Assembly: GCF_014695775.1 (NCBI RefSeq)
Contig: NZ_JACJOX010000007.1
Location: forward strand, 1 to 59,758
Direction: 5' to 3'
Length of the DNA stretch: 59,758 nt
Source: Leptolyngbya sp. FACHB-60
Lineage (GTDB): Bacteria > Cyanobacteriota > Cyanobacteriia > Phormidesmidales > Phormidesmidaceae
In this document: in pieces, positions 25,864-34,844 of the stretch
Layout: every line of letters starts with the position of its first letter
How positions within the stretch are numbered: the first letter of the stretch is position 1
Program-made: the position numbers and the translations under genes
Notes under the pieces: model-generated
What the model was told of the DNA's origin: nothing
What the model saw: only the letters and a program-made list of their open reading frames with translations
Database searches by the model: none

Positions 25864-26502
25864 TCACTGCAGAGTTTTTATAGCTTTGCGGAGTTCGTAA
25901 ATACTTCGGTGAATGTCGTCTATTTCGTTGCGGGTAGGTAGGTCGTAAAATTTAAGGATAATCTCAGCTAATTTTTGTTGTTGCAGGCGAAATTGTAGGG
26001 CTGAGTTTAGAGATTTTCTCTGAATATTGAGGGCCTCTGGAGTACGAAATATTTGGGCAAATACCTGATCAAAGAGGCGGCTCCAAACCCGCAGCAGCTG
26101 TTGCCAGGTCTGAATTTTGACCTCTGGAGAGGTTGGAGAGGCTAACACTTGTATTAACTGATCGAAGGTCTGTACCCAGACAGCGCCTTGTACACCCTGG
26201 TACTGAAAACTTGCTTGCTGAAACTTAATCCAAGCCTCCCATGTTTTGAGCAATTGGTGAGCAAAATCATGGTCGCTGGTAGAGCCAAGATTAGACGGGT
26301 CGTGACCTAAAAAATGTTTTAATGAGAGAGAGAATAGGCGTTGAAGATCCTGAAGGATAGCTGGGTACGCGATATACTCAGCAGAGGTTTCGGCTTCCCC
26401 GGATGGTGTTGCTAATAGGCTTTGCCATAGTGACTCTAGACAAATCTGACTTAGGGTTTGTAGTCCTTTGAGATAGATCCATCCCTGCTCGGTTGACTCC
26501 AT
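25864..26502 (-). CDS. phaE: class III PHA synthase subunit PhaE
   Basis: PhaE is the non-catalytic partner of PhaC in class III poly(3-hydroxyalkanoate) synthases and sits on PHA granules. The C-terminal end PTRNEIDDIHRSIYELRKAI is the family hallmark, a predicted coiled coil. The rest is alpha-helical and rich in Leu/Gln. At 212 residues it is much shorter than the approximately 330-residue cyanobacterial examples I know, with the N-terminal part reduced. The SDR gene upstream on the same strand ends 32 bases before it, so the two probably form an operon. The stop lies at the edge of an IS5 remnant. Confidence 0.82.
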   Translation of the reverse strand: MESTEQGWIYLKGLQTLSQICLESLWQSLLATPSGEAETSAEYIAYPAILQDLQRLFSLSLKHFLGHDPSNLGSTSDHDFAHQLLKTWEAWIKFQQASFQYQGVQGAVWVQTFDQLIQVLASPTSPEVKIQTWQQLLRVWSRLFDQVFAQIFRTPEALNIQRKSLNSALQFRLQQQKLAEIILKFYDLPTRNEIDDIHRSIYELRKAIKTLQ

Positions 26503-26534
26503 ATCAGCCCCAATGGTTGTATAAAAACTCAGTC

Positions 26535-27488
26535 CTAGTAGCGACCGCCTGCCGTAAAAACTTTCATCAGTCCATCCAAAAAGCTGGGTATAACCCAGTC
26601 TTTGAAGTCTCCATCAACCCGAATTTCTTCGGGAACTGTCTCGTATACGTTGTTGCGATCGCTAGCCGCCTTGGGCTCGTCAGTGCGCTGATACTTAAAG
26701 CCCACCCCCAGCAGTAGGGCATCGACTAGCTCGGGGGAAAGGCGTTGCAGTACGTTCAGCACCTTAGCCGAATCGCCCACATAGTAGTCACGGGTGGCAT
26801 GGGTAGCTGAGTAGAGCACCGCGTCGGCGACCAGTTCTGGGGAGTAGTAGGGGGGAATCCCCATCGGCTTGACCCCCAGCTTAGTGAGGGCATTGTTCCA
26901 GAGGGGAGTATTGATCACGGCTGGCTTAATGCTGGTCACGCTGATGGGCCGTGCTTCGTGCATCAGCTCCACCCGTAGAGATTCAAGAAATCCTTCAACC
27001 CCGTGCTTTGATGCCGAGTAGGCGCTTTGGTAAGGCAGCGATCGCACCCCCTCGATCGATGAAATGTGAATGAGTGCGCCTCTGCCCTCGCGCTTCAGGT
27101 GAGGTAGCGCCACCATGGCCCCGTAGGCCTGCCCCATCAGATTCACCTCTATGACTCGCTTAAATTCTTCGGGGGTGAGCTCTGCAAAGAGCGCAAAAAT
27201 CACAACCCCAGGCACATGCACCCAGGTGTCTAAGCGCCCGTAGGCTTCGATCGCGCGATCGGCGATCGCCTTGACCTGCTCAAAAACAGAAATATCGGCC
27301 AGAACCGAGGTAACCTCACCGCCCAATCGCTGAATCTCATGGCTGAGCGTGGCCAACTTTTCTTCGCTGCGTCCGGCGATAACGAGCTTGGCTTTTTTCT
27401 CAGCAAAGCGCAGAGCCGTAATTCGGCCGATACCGCTGGTGGCACCAGCGATGGCAACTACCTGTTGGTCAATGGGTTTTAACTGCAT
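26535..27488 (-). CDS. SDR-family oxidoreductase upstream of phaE, 317 aa
   Basis: This is an NAD(P)-dependent short-chain dehydrogenase. The cofactor motif is GATSGIGRITALRFA at residues 15-29 and the catalytic centre is SSIEG...YSASKHG (Ser and Tyr-x3-Lys). The usual NNAG segment is replaced by HVPGV, and a 60-residue C-terminal extension with DWVIPSFLDGL follows the fold. Its place between divergent phaC and downstream phaE suggests a role in supplying or tuning hydroxyacyl-CoA, which is inference; its substrate is unknown. The ATG at 27488 is the start; the 285-base region to phaC should contain both promoters. Confidence 0.85.
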   Translation of the reverse strand: MQLKPIDQQVVAIAGATSGIGRITALRFAEKKAKLVIAGRSEEKLATLSHEIQRLGGEVTSVLADISVFEQVKAIADRAIEAYGRLDTWVHVPGVVIFALFAELTPEEFKRVIEVNLMGQAYGAMVALPHLKREGRGALIHISSIEGVRSLPYQSAYSASKHGVEGFLESLRVELMHEARPISVTSIKPAVINTPLWNNALTKLGVKPMGIPPYYSPELVADAVLYSATHATRDYYVGDSAKVLNVLQRLSPELVDALLLGVGFKYQRTDEPKAASDRNNVYETVPEEIRVDGDFKDWVIPSFLDGLMKVFTAGGRY

Positions 27489-27773
27489 GAGAAGTAGTTC
27501 CTGATTGAAAGATAAGCAAAATTGAGACTTAGCACCTTTTATGACGAATAACCCGGCAAAAGAATAGCTCAGACCTATGCCGATATTCGTTTGGCAGACT
27601 CTCTTGATAAATCAGGCTCTACCGTGTGCTCAGGGGAAAAAGCTTTCGCCCTTAACCTAAAAGGTCAATAGGGGTGAACACTATCTCTCTAATGGGAGAA
27701 GTTTTTGCGTGCAGAGTAAATTTAAATAGAACTGCTTACCCATGAACCCCCACGCCTGCGGGGAAAGGGCAGA

Positions 27774-28826
27774 ATGTACAGTAACGTTGACTTTATTCAA
27801 AAAGGGGTGAAAGTCAGCCAAAGGTACATCGCCTTAGGGGAGGATGTTCAACCAGGGTTTTCATTAAAGGAAGCAGTTTATCGGGAAGATAAGCTGGTTT
27901 TGTATCACTTTAAACCCCAAGACAGAACTCCCTTAAGTGCCCCAATTTTAATTGTGTATGCCCTGGTCAATCGTCCTTATATCGCTGATTTAGAGGCAGG
28001 GCGATCGTTTATCGATAATCTACTCAAGCTAGGTTTAGATATTTACCTAATCGATTGGGGCTATCCAAGCCGGGGCGATCGCTGGCTAACACTAGATGAC
28101 TATATCAATGGCTACCTAAATAACTGCGTTGATATTGTCTGTAACCGCCATAATCTAGATCGCCTTAACGTTCTAGGAATTTGCCAGGGTGGTACATTTA
28201 GCCTATGCTATGCGGCTCTTTACCCCCACAAAGTCAACACTCTCATTACCATGGCCGCTCCAGTCGATTTTCATCGGCAAGAGGGGCTTTTGAATATTTG
28301 GGGAGGAGCTGCATCAGGCCAGCAAGCCATTGACGTAGATCTGTTGGTTGAGGTCTTTGGGAATGTGCCGGGCAGTTTTCTCAGCGCTACTTTCTTAATG
28401 TTGAAGCCCTTTCAGCTAGGGGTACAAAAATATGTGGATCTCCTAGAGCTGATTGACCATGACGATAAGCTCCTGACCTTTTTTCGAATGGAAAAGTGGA
28501 TCTCTGATAGCCCTGATCAAGCTGGGGAAGCATTTCGCCAATTTATCAAAGACTTTTACCAGGGCAACAAGCTGATTCAGGGAACGGTTGAACTCGGCGG
28601 CAAGACCGTAAACCTAAAGAATATTTCTATGCCTGTTCTCAATATCTATGCTGAGCAAGATCATTTGGTTCCACCTGCCTCCTCCCTAGCCCTGGGGCAG
28701 TATATCAGTAGCGAAGACTACACCGTGTGCAACTTTCCGGTTGGGCATATTGGTTTATATGTCAGCAGCAAGGTGCAATCGAACTTGCCCCCCACCATAG
28801 CCGAATGGATTCAGGCGAGACCTTGA
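27774..28826 (+). CDS. phaC: class III poly(3-hydroxyalkanoate) polymerase subunit PhaC
   Basis: PhaC joins 3-hydroxyacyl-CoA units into PHA at granule surfaces, together with PhaE. The alpha/beta-hydrolase fold has the lipase-like box GICQGG with nucleophile Cys at residue 137, Asp at 296 (AEQDHLVPP) and His at 325 (VGHIGLYV), the complete catalytic triad. The length (350 aa) fits class III. The ATG is preceded by AAAGGG at 4-nt spacing. It is divergent from SDR-phaE, which is unusual since phaC and phaE are commonly adjacent and co-directional. Confidence 0.93.
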   Translation: MYSNVDFIQKGVKVSQRYIALGEDVQPGFSLKEAVYREDKLVLYHFKPQDRTPLSAPILIVYALVNRPYIADLEAGRSFIDNLLKLGLDIYLIDWGYPSRGDRWLTLDDYINGYLNNCVDIVCNRHNLDRLNVLGICQGGTFSLCYAALYPHKVNTLITMAAPVDFHRQEGLLNIWGGAASGQQAIDVDLLVEVFGNVPGSFLSATFLMLKPFQLGVQKYVDLLELIDHDDKLLTFFRMEKWISDSPDQAGEAFRQFIKDFYQGNKLIQGTVELGGKTVNLKNISMPVLNIYAEQDHLVPPASSLALGQYISSEDYTVCNFPVGHIGLYVSSKVQSNLPPTIAEWIQARP

Positions 28827-29111
28827 TTCGCGCTATCTCAGCAAGGAGTTTAAGCGCTGAAGCTGTAACCCTCATTGTCTTGGAATCTATCTTTGGGACG
28901 ATAGCCTGAGAGGACAACGGTAAATAGACTTTAGGAGACTATACCGCCTCTTATTTAGCTACAGCATTTTTGAACTAGCGAGGTACTCAGATCGCTGTTA
29001 AGCCCTTGTTTCTTTAGCGTTGGGCTTCACCCTATGTTGCAAGAAAATGCTGTGTTTTCGGACCAAGATAAGCACAAGGTTTTGAGTTATTAAAGCAAGA
29101 CCTAAAATGCA

Positions 29112-29146
29112 AAGAGGCCCTAAACAAAAAATGCTTAGAGCCTCTT
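29112..29146 (-). terminator. terminator of the phasin-like gene
   Basis: AAGAGGCCCTAA (29112-29123) and TTAGAGCCTCTT (29135-29146) pair with one mismatch. Read on the minus strand the stem is followed by T-rich sequence. The rest of the 340-base gap after phaC shows no gene. Confidence 0.6.
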
Positions 29147-29169
29147 ACCTGGCAAAATTTCTCTAGAAT

Positions 29170-29433
29170 TCACAGATTGCGAAACAGGCCGAAGTAGCCG
29201 TCCCACAGCTGTTTCTGGTTTTCAAGCGTCAGACGGGCTAGAAGGGCCTGAAGTTCTAAAGAACTACTGACTACCTCTTCCTGAAGCTTCAGGGTGCTAG
29301 TTGTTGCCCCCTGAGCGTTGGTCATACTATTTTTTTGCATATCTGAAACTGCCGCGTTAAAGCTGGAAAAGCTTCCCCTTTGAAGTTCGCTGAGCTGGTT
29401 TAAGAATTGCTCTAGGTTGCTGCTCCAATGCAT
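29170..29433 (-). CDS. phaP: phasin-like granule protein, 87 aa
   Basis: This small helical protein has no Cys or signal peptide and is rich in Leu, Gln and Ser (NLEQFLNQLSELQRGSFSSF; LEEVV-type heptads; C-terminus KQLWDGYFGLFRNL). Cyanobacterial phasins of the ssl2501 type are short helical proteins of this kind. Here it sits between phaC and phaA, which makes a granule-coating function likely. Sequence similarity alone is not decisive. A perfect ribosome site (AAGGAG) lies 8 bases before the ATG, with promoter-like boxes at 29487-29514 and a terminator at 29112-29146. Confidence 0.65.
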   Translation of the reverse strand: MHWSSNLEQFLNQLSELQRGSFSSFNAAVSDMQKNSMTNAQGATTSTLKLQEEVVSSSLELQALLARLTLENQKQLWDGYFGLFRNL

Positions 29434-29486
29434 GATTTTTCTCCTTAGGATATTTTCAACAGAATTGCTTTGGCGCCACTAGGCTT

Positions 29487-29514
29487 AATATAACTAAAAT
29501 TCTCAAATCGACAA
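29487..29514 (-). promoter_or_regulatory. putative promoter of the phasin-like gene
   Basis: On the minus strand TTGTCG (29514-29509) and TATATT (29492-29487) are spaced 16 bases apart, upstream of the AAGGAG ribosome site. The assignment is by consensus only. Confidence 0.35.
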
Positions 29515-29536
29515 TCATTTTACCAAAAAATTTTCA

Positions 29537-29565
29537 TTGACAAAACACTTTTAGCGGGTTATCAC
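29537..29565 (+). promoter_or_regulatory. putative promoter of the phaAB operon
   Basis: TTGACA at 29537-29542 and TATCAC at 29560-29565 are spaced 17 bases apart, giving a leader of about 190 bases before phaA. The -35 is perfect and the -10 is weak. Confidence 0.35.
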
Positions 29566-29764
29566 ACTATGAAAAGAGGCTTTACGTGAAAGAAAGTTTT
29601 CTCTCTAATTTCGTGTTTAGAGATGAAAGAAACCGTGTCTTCATAGAAGGATCTTAGAGTGACATGTACCCCTAAAAAGTAAAAAATTTGATTTTCTATT
29701 TTACAAATTTGGTTATGTCTAAGGCCGTTGCTCATTCAATTCATTTAACTCCAAAGGGATACCA

Positions 29765-30955
29765 ATGCAATCAGCGTATGTTGTTTCAGCCGTTCGCACG
29801 CCTCTAGGCCGGTTCGGGGGTAGTCTAGCTGGGTTTTCTCCGGTAGATTTGGGTGCGATCGCCATGAGAGCCGCCTTAGATCAGGCCCGTATTCCAGGCG
29901 ACGCGCTGGACCTCTACATTTTGGGCAACGTCTTGAGAGCCGGGCATGGGCAGTCTTTGCCGCGTCAGGCGGCCTTAAAAACCGGCATTTCTGAAACTGT
30001 TAATGGCTATGCCGTAGACATGGTTTGCTCATCGGGCATGATGAGCGTCATTAATGGGCTGGCGGCAATTCGGGCTGGCGAAGCCGATCTGGTGCTAGCT
30101 GGCGGTATGGAGTCAATGTCCCAGAGCGGTTTTTACCTGTCTCACCGGGCCAGGTGGGGCTATAAGTTTTTGCTGGGAGCCCCAGAGCAGCTGACCGATA
30201 TTTTGCTCTACGATGGTTTGACCGATCCTGGTTCGGCAGAGGGGATGGGCGCCCAGGCCGAGCGCCTGGCCGCCGACTATGGCATTAGCCGACACGATTT
30301 AGATGAGATCGCCCTTTATTCTCAGCAACGAGCGGCGATCGCCACCGAAAAAGGGCATTTCAAACAAGAAATTGCCCCCATTCAAATTGACAGCAAGCAG
30401 GGGTTGCAGTGGATAGACAGTGACGAAGGCATTCGCGCTGGCACTAGCCTGGCCAGCCTGGCTAAGCTCAAGCCCGCTTTTCAAGAGGCGGGTGTATTTA
30501 CGGCAGGCAACAGCAGCCAGATTTCCGATGGAGCCGCCGCCCTGGTGCTGGCTAGCCAGGCTGCCGTAGAGCGCTACCAGCTCAAGCCCCTAGCGCGGGT
30601 TTTGGGCGGAGCCTGGGCCGGGGGTGAAGCCTGGCGTTTTCCTGAAGTGCCTATTTTAGCGGTGCAGAAGCTGTTGGATAAGCTCAAGCTCACCATTCAA
30701 GATTTTGATCTGTTTGAAAACAACGAAGCCTTTGCCCTCAGCAACGTGCTGTTTCACCGCATGTTAGACGTGCCCTACGACAAACTCAACATCTATGGCG
30801 GAGCGATCGCCCTAGGTCACCCCATTGGTGCTTCGGGGGCACGCATTATTGTCACGCTGCTCAATGCCCTGCGGCACCAGAACGGCCACCTCGGCCTAGC
30901 CGCCGTCTGCCACGGCAGCGGTGGCGGCACGGCTATTGGCCTAGAAACGCTCTAA
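29765..30955 (+). CDS. phaA: acetyl-CoA acetyltransferase (beta-ketothiolase) PhaA
   Basis: PhaA condenses two acetyl-CoA to acetoacetyl-CoA, the first step of PHB synthesis. The acyl-enzyme Cys is at 88 (DMVCSSGMMS), the active-site His at 352 (ALGHPIGASG) and the second Cys at 382 (VCHGSGGG); thiolases more often have CxGGGxG there. NNEAFAL near 320 is also conserved. The length (396 aa) is standard. phaB starts 46 bases after the stop with an AAGGAG site, and the alpha/beta hydrolase follows, so the three probably form an operon. Confidence 0.93.
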   Translation: MQSAYVVSAVRTPLGRFGGSLAGFSPVDLGAIAMRAALDQARIPGDALDLYILGNVLRAGHGQSLPRQAALKTGISETVNGYAVDMVCSSGMMSVINGLAAIRAGEADLVLAGGMESMSQSGFYLSHRARWGYKFLLGAPEQLTDILLYDGLTDPGSAEGMGAQAERLAADYGISRHDLDEIALYSQQRAAIATEKGHFKQEIAPIQIDSKQGLQWIDSDEGIRAGTSLASLAKLKPAFQEAGVFTAGNSSQISDGAAALVLASQAAVERYQLKPLARVLGGAWAGGEAWRFPEVPILAVQKLLDKLKLTIQDFDLFENNEAFALSNVLFHRMLDVPYDKLNIYGGAIALGHPIGASGARIIVTLLNALRHQNGHLGLAAVCHGSGGGTAIGLETL

Positions 30956-31000
30956 CGCAGTTGTTAAAAATGCCTCTGGCAACAAAAAGGAGATCACCGC

Positions 31001-31723
31001 ATGCTTTCCCTAGGGTTGGAAGACGCCACTGTTTTAGTTACTGGAGGCAGCCGAGGCATCGGATCTGCGATCGTGACTCTACTGGCCGCGATGGGGGCCA
31101 AGGTAGCCTACACCTATCGCCAAAACCATAACGATCAGCTACCAGGGCTGGCCCTTCAGGCCGATGTCACCGACCCAGCAGCCATGGATGCCGTGAGCGA
31201 AAAAGTAGAGAGAGCCCTCGGCCCCATCTACGGAGTGGTTGCCAATGCGGGCATTACCCGCGATCGCGTCTTTACTAAGCTCACCGCAACGGATTGGGAC
31301 GATGTTATCGACACCAACTTGACCGGCCTCTACAACACGCTGAGGCCGATTGTGCCCAAGCTGTACGAGCAGAAAGCCGGTTCGGTGGTGTGCATTAGCT
31401 CGATTTCGGGGGAACGGGGCAATGTTGGCCAGATCAACTACGGGGCTTCTAAGGCTGCCGCCATTGGGTTTACCAAATCTCTGTCCAGGGAAGCAGCCCG
31501 CTACGGAGTACGGGCCAATGCCGTTGCCCCCGGCTTTATTGAAACCGATATGCTCAAGCCCATTCCCGATGCCGTCAAAGAGCGTATTTTAGAAGACATT
31601 CCCTTCCGCCGCTTTGGTAAGCCCGAAGAGATTGCCTGGGCAGTTGCGTTTCTACTCTCGCCCGTTGCCAGCAGCTACGTGACCGGCACAGTTTTACGGG
31701 TCAACGGTGCCCATCACACTTAG
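31001..31723 (+). CDS. phaB: acetoacetyl-CoA reductase PhaB (FabG-like SDR)
   Basis: PhaB is the NADPH-dependent reductase making (R)-3-hydroxybutyryl-CoA. The cofactor motif is TGGSRGIG at residues 14-21, followed by NAG at 82-84. The catalytic Ser134, Tyr147 and Lys151 lie in ISSISG and NYGASKAA. The C-terminus VTGTVLRVNGAHH replaces the usual V.GG end. It could alternatively be a FabG-type ketoacyl-ACP reductase, but position directly after phaA supports PhaB. AAGGAG is at good spacing before the ATG. Confidence 0.88.
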   Translation: MLSLGLEDATVLVTGGSRGIGSAIVTLLAAMGAKVAYTYRQNHNDQLPGLALQADVTDPAAMDAVSEKVERALGPIYGVVANAGITRDRVFTKLTATDWDDVIDTNLTGLYNTLRPIVPKLYEQKAGSVVCISSISGERGNVGQINYGASKAAAIGFTKSLSREAARYGVRANAVAPGFIETDMLKPIPDAVKERILEDIPFRRFGKPEEIAWAVAFLLSPVASSYVTGTVLRVNGAHHT

Positions 31724-31755
31724 CCCATCACACTTACAAAGACAAGGAGTAACCT

Positions 31756-32628
31756 GTGGAACCCAACGTGAGAGAGCAGCGGATCGACATCAACGGCTTA
31801 ACGATTCACTACTACGAGTCTGCTACCGCCGAAGGGCAACCCGATATTCCTCTGGTGCTGTTGCATGGTACGGGTGAGAGCGCCTTTGATTGGAACTGGG
31901 TACTGCCCGATCTGTGCTCTCAGTACCGGGTCTATGCGCCCAGTTTTCCCGGCGCAGGAGAAAGCAGCAAGCCCAATCGCGCCTATTCGATCGATTTCTT
32001 GACCCGATTCGTCCTGGATTTTCTTAGCGCCCTCAACCTGGAGCAGGCCATATTGGTTGGCAACTCTCTCGGCGGGCTGGTCAGTTTGCGCATGGCGCTA
32101 AACTATCCCGAAAAGGTGGCGGCCCTGGTGCTAGTTGATAGCGCCGGGTTGGGGCCATACGTGAACCCCCTGCTCACTCAAATGACGCTGCCGGTCTATG
32201 GCGAGGTGGCGATCGCGTGGAGCAAACTTCCTGTAAACGCCCAACTGCGGGTCAGGGCCAGAACTACCCTGATGTATGCCAACCCTCAGAAGGCCCCCGA
32301 CGATTGGCTCGCGATGCAAGACAAGCTGACCCAGACGCCTGGCTTTTTAGAGGCCACCCTATCATCCCTCCGCGCCCTGTCAAATATCTTTGGGCAACAC
32401 ATCGTCTTGCTCGACGATCTACCGCAGCTAACCATGCCAACCCTGCTTATTTGGGGTGAAAATGACCTCATCTTGCCTAAATACCAAGCCCAAGCGGCGG
32501 TAAAACGCATTCCCCAAGGACAGCTCAGCATTATTCCCCAGGCGGGTCACTTGCCACAGATTGAGCAGCCAGACCTCTTTTTAGCGGCCCTCAAACCGTT
32601 TCTAACCCGTGTCTACACCGAAGCATAG
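31756..32628 (+). CDS. alpha/beta hydrolase at the end of the phaAB operon, 290 aa
   Basis: The catalytic triad is visible: nucleophile Ser104 in VGNSLGG, Asp in WGENDLILP near 232 and His in QAGHLPQIEQP near 262. The oxyanion segment is LLHGTGESAFDW. The GTG start is preceded by AAGGAG. Its substrate is unknown; as the third gene after phaA and phaB it could be a hydroxyacyl-CoA thioesterase, lipase or PHB-related esterase, which is inference from position. No lipase-box variant diagnostic of PHB depolymerases with an extra domain is present. A repeat-rich intergenic region follows. Confidence 0.82.
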   Translation: MEPNVREQRIDINGLTIHYYESATAEGQPDIPLVLLHGTGESAFDWNWVLPDLCSQYRVYAPSFPGAGESSKPNRAYSIDFLTRFVLDFLSALNLEQAILVGNSLGGLVSLRMALNYPEKVAALVLVDSAGLGPYVNPLLTQMTLPVYGEVAIAWSKLPVNAQLRVRARTTLMYANPQKAPDDWLAMQDKLTQTPGFLEATLSSLRALSNIFGQHIVLLDDLPQLTMPTLLIWGENDLILPKYQAQAAVKRIPQGQLSIIPQAGHLPQIEQPDLFLAALKPFLTRVYTEA

Positions 32629-32639
32629 ACAGAATCGCC

Positions 32640-32757
32640 CCTGACAACCGCCGGCTCTCTAGCGTAGGCCAAGTCTACGGTCGGGTGAAACGCAGGGTCA
32701 CCCAACGACAGACTGGGTTGGGTTGGGTTTTGCTAGCGCACCACCCAACCTACACAA
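32640..32757. repeat. intergenic repeat (GGGTTGGGTT...ACCCAACCTAC)
   Basis: The stretch contains GGGTGAAACGCAGGGTCACCC and TGGGTTGGGTT opposed by ACCCAACCTAC, forms that recur in cyanobacterial intergenic DNA. It lies between the convergent hydrolase and GIY-YIG genes and can form several hairpins that might end transcription. Confidence 0.5.
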
Positions 32758-32774
32758 CGCCTGCACTTCAGGGC

Positions 32775-33431
32775 TTATGACTGGGTTTGCTCGGTTTGAT
32801 CGCGAATTAGGGCACTCCAGTTGTCATCGGTCATAGCGGCAGTCATATCTGCTTTGGGGTCGGCGGCCTGGGCTGCATCTTGCTCTTTCGCCAGTGAGCC
32901 ATCGGCCATAGCGCGGCGGAGCTTGAGTTTTTTAGCTTCGTAGGCTTCGCGTTCGGCGGCAGACATGGCTTGGGTGACGGCTTTACCCACGGTGCCATCC
33001 CAGGTGCCGTCGACATTGCCAGCTGGGGGGCTGGGCAAAGCAGCAATCCATTCATCCCGCAGGGCCGCCATCACCTCTCTGTTAGGAAAGCTAAAGGGTT
33101 GCACCGTGACTAGGGCACAGGCCGCCTCGCCTTTTTCGAGCAGATGACTGCGCAACGATAGAGAGACGTTGCGAGAGATGCCAATAAACTGAGTCTGACC
33201 CTCGCGATCGAGCACGGCATAGACCCCGGTTACCTTGGCATCCTGAGTTTGGTCGCACCAGTCGGCAATGGGTAGGGGGCTATTGCCGGTAGAAGCCGTA
33301 GGTGGAGCGGCAGCTGTTTCGGCAGCATGTTCGTCGGCGGCGCTATACAAAAAGTCGTGGAGACTGCGATGCTCAACAGGGACGTTCTGATGCTCGATCG
33401 CATCTGGCGCATCTGGTTTTTCAGAGGTCAC
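32775..33431 (-). CDS. GIY-YIG-domain protein, about 218 aa
   Basis: The central part has the GIY-YIG fold elements: GVYAVLDREGQTQFIGISRN (first motif as GVY, second as FIG) and the following helix SLSLRSHL. The acidic region after it (REVMAALRDEWIAALPSPPAG) fits the family; the first motif is degenerate, so nuclease activity is uncertain. The N- and C-terminal parts are low-complexity and Ala/Asp-rich. The GTG at 33431 is preferred because the longer frame to 33551 lacks protein-like character. It may be part of the minus-strand block ending with the AI-2E gene, which lies upstream. Confidence 0.65.
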   Translation of the reverse strand: MTSEKPDAPDAIEHQNVPVEHRSLHDFLYSAADEHAAETAAAPPTASTGNSPLPIADWCDQTQDAKVTGVYAVLDREGQTQFIGISRNVSLSLRSHLLEKGEAACALVTVQPFSFPNREVMAALRDEWIAALPSPPAGNVDGTWDGTVGKAVTQAMSAAEREAYEAKKLKLRRAMADGSLAKEQDAAQAADPKADMTAAMTDDNWSALIRDQTEQTQS

Positions 33432-33567
33432 GGGTTTGCCTGGGTGATAACACGGCTTTATTATCGTCCGAATTGCATCAACCGGCGACGTTAAAGCGTT
33501 GGGAAGGCAGCGGGGTGAACGCTTAAAGGAAGGCATGGGTCGCTCGCCCACGGAAATTGAGCCCAGC

Positions 33568-34626
33568 CTATCGCTGGTGCAGCCGACCTCGGCTAGTAGT
33601 AATGGGGGCTTCCCAAGAGTCCATCACATCTTTAACCAACACTTCTTGCAGCCAGGTTTGTACCACAATCAGCAGTGGAACAGCCAAAAATAGCCCCAGC
33701 AACCCAAATAAGGCGGCAAATATGACAACCGAAAGCAGCGTAAACAGGGGCATAAGTGCTACGGTTCGTTTCATGAGTATGGGCATGAGGGCCAGGCTCT
33801 CAAACTGCTGGATGAAGAAGTATAAGATCAGCACAGCAAGCCCTTTCCAGGGAGCATCTAGCAGGGCTAGTAGTATGGCTGGAACAGCACTAATAACGGG
33901 GCCGACGTTAGGAATAATCTCTAGCAGCCCAGCAAGAATGGCATTGACCAGGGGCAGCGGCACCCCCAAAATTAGCAGCCCAATGTAGCTCAGAGTGCCG
34001 ATTGTTACCATGCCTACTAGAGTGCCTTGAAACCAGCCCACCAAAGAATGTTCGCACTTGTTTAAAATTTCGTTCACGCGATCGCGGTAGAAAGCGGGAA
34101 AGGCAGAGATAACGGTGCGCCGGTAGGAGCCAGGGTTGACCAGCAGCATAACGGTAGCCGCTACAACCAGCAATAGGTTGACTACCGCATTGAGCGACGA
34201 GTTGAGGATAGTGAAAAAATTACCAAATGTGCTGTATACCAGCGCCTGAGTTTCATTTAGCAGGCGGTTTATCCCCTGGTTTTCTCCTAGGACAATGCCG
34301 GGAATGCGGCCCTGAAACCAGTCATAAATGGTACTGAGGCGCTCGAGCGCCGCTGGCAGCAGGCCACTTAAATTTTGAAGTTGGTCAAGAAATCGAGGCA
34401 GAATGATGGCAAAAAGGCCAAAGACGATCAGCAGCAGCAGGGCAATGGTGATTGCGATCGCAAGTCCCCGTTTAATCCGCAGCCGCCGCAAGACTCGCAC
34501 TACCCGGTTGAGCACAGTCGCTATCACCACCGCTGCAAACAATAGCAGCAGCACCTGGCGAATTTCCCAGAGCAAATAGATAGAGACCCCTAGGGCCAGC
34601 AGGCCGACCCATTTCCCTAGCTGCAT
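33568..34626 (-). CDS. AI-2E/UPF0118-family membrane permease, 352 aa
   Basis: The typical seven-to-eight-helix permease fold starts with MQLGKWVGLLALGVSIYLLW. The conserved C-terminal core reads ILGVPLPLVNAILAGLLEII, then PNVGPVISAVPAILLAL, ending with FGLLGLFLAVPLLIVVQTWL. Family members export AI-2 or act as Na+/H+ antiporters, and the substrate here is not known. The ATG at 34626 opens directly into helix 1; the longer frame to 34707 adds a polar leader unlikely to be translated. Confidence 0.88.
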   Translation of the reverse strand: MQLGKWVGLLALGVSIYLLWEIRQVLLLLFAAVVIATVLNRVVRVLRRLRIKRGLAIAITIALLLLIVFGLFAIILPRFLDQLQNLSGLLPAALERLSTIYDWFQGRIPGIVLGENQGINRLLNETQALVYSTFGNFFTILNSSLNAVVNLLLVVAATVMLLVNPGSYRRTVISAFPAFYRDRVNEILNKCEHSLVGWFQGTLVGMVTIGTLSYIGLLILGVPLPLVNAILAGLLEIIPNVGPVISAVPAILLALLDAPWKGLAVLILYFFIQQFESLALMPILMKRTVALMPLFTLLSVVIFAALFGLLGLFLAVPLLIVVQTWLQEVLVKDVMDSWEAPITTSRGRLHQR

Positions 34627-34844
34627 AGGTCTGTCTCCAGTGGTCCATAGGTAATGCTTGTGAGCTATTCCAGATGATGAGTTACTACCGCCCCAGACGT
34701 AGCTCACCTGGCCCGATAATAAGCGGTTTGAGCCGCCCCTGCCTCTGTTTAAGGGAACAGTTGTGAAGCGTCACGTTGTAACTTTGGCGCGATCTGGTCA
34801 GGTGAGTTTTGGCCTGCTTTGGCGTGCGATCGCGGCCAGCCTCG

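Noticed and set aside
27741..27773. CCCCCACGCCTGCGGGG before phaC resembles a type I-E CRISPR repeat half
   Set aside because: There is only one copy, no spacers and no cas genes; it is more likely a hairpin in the phaC leader.
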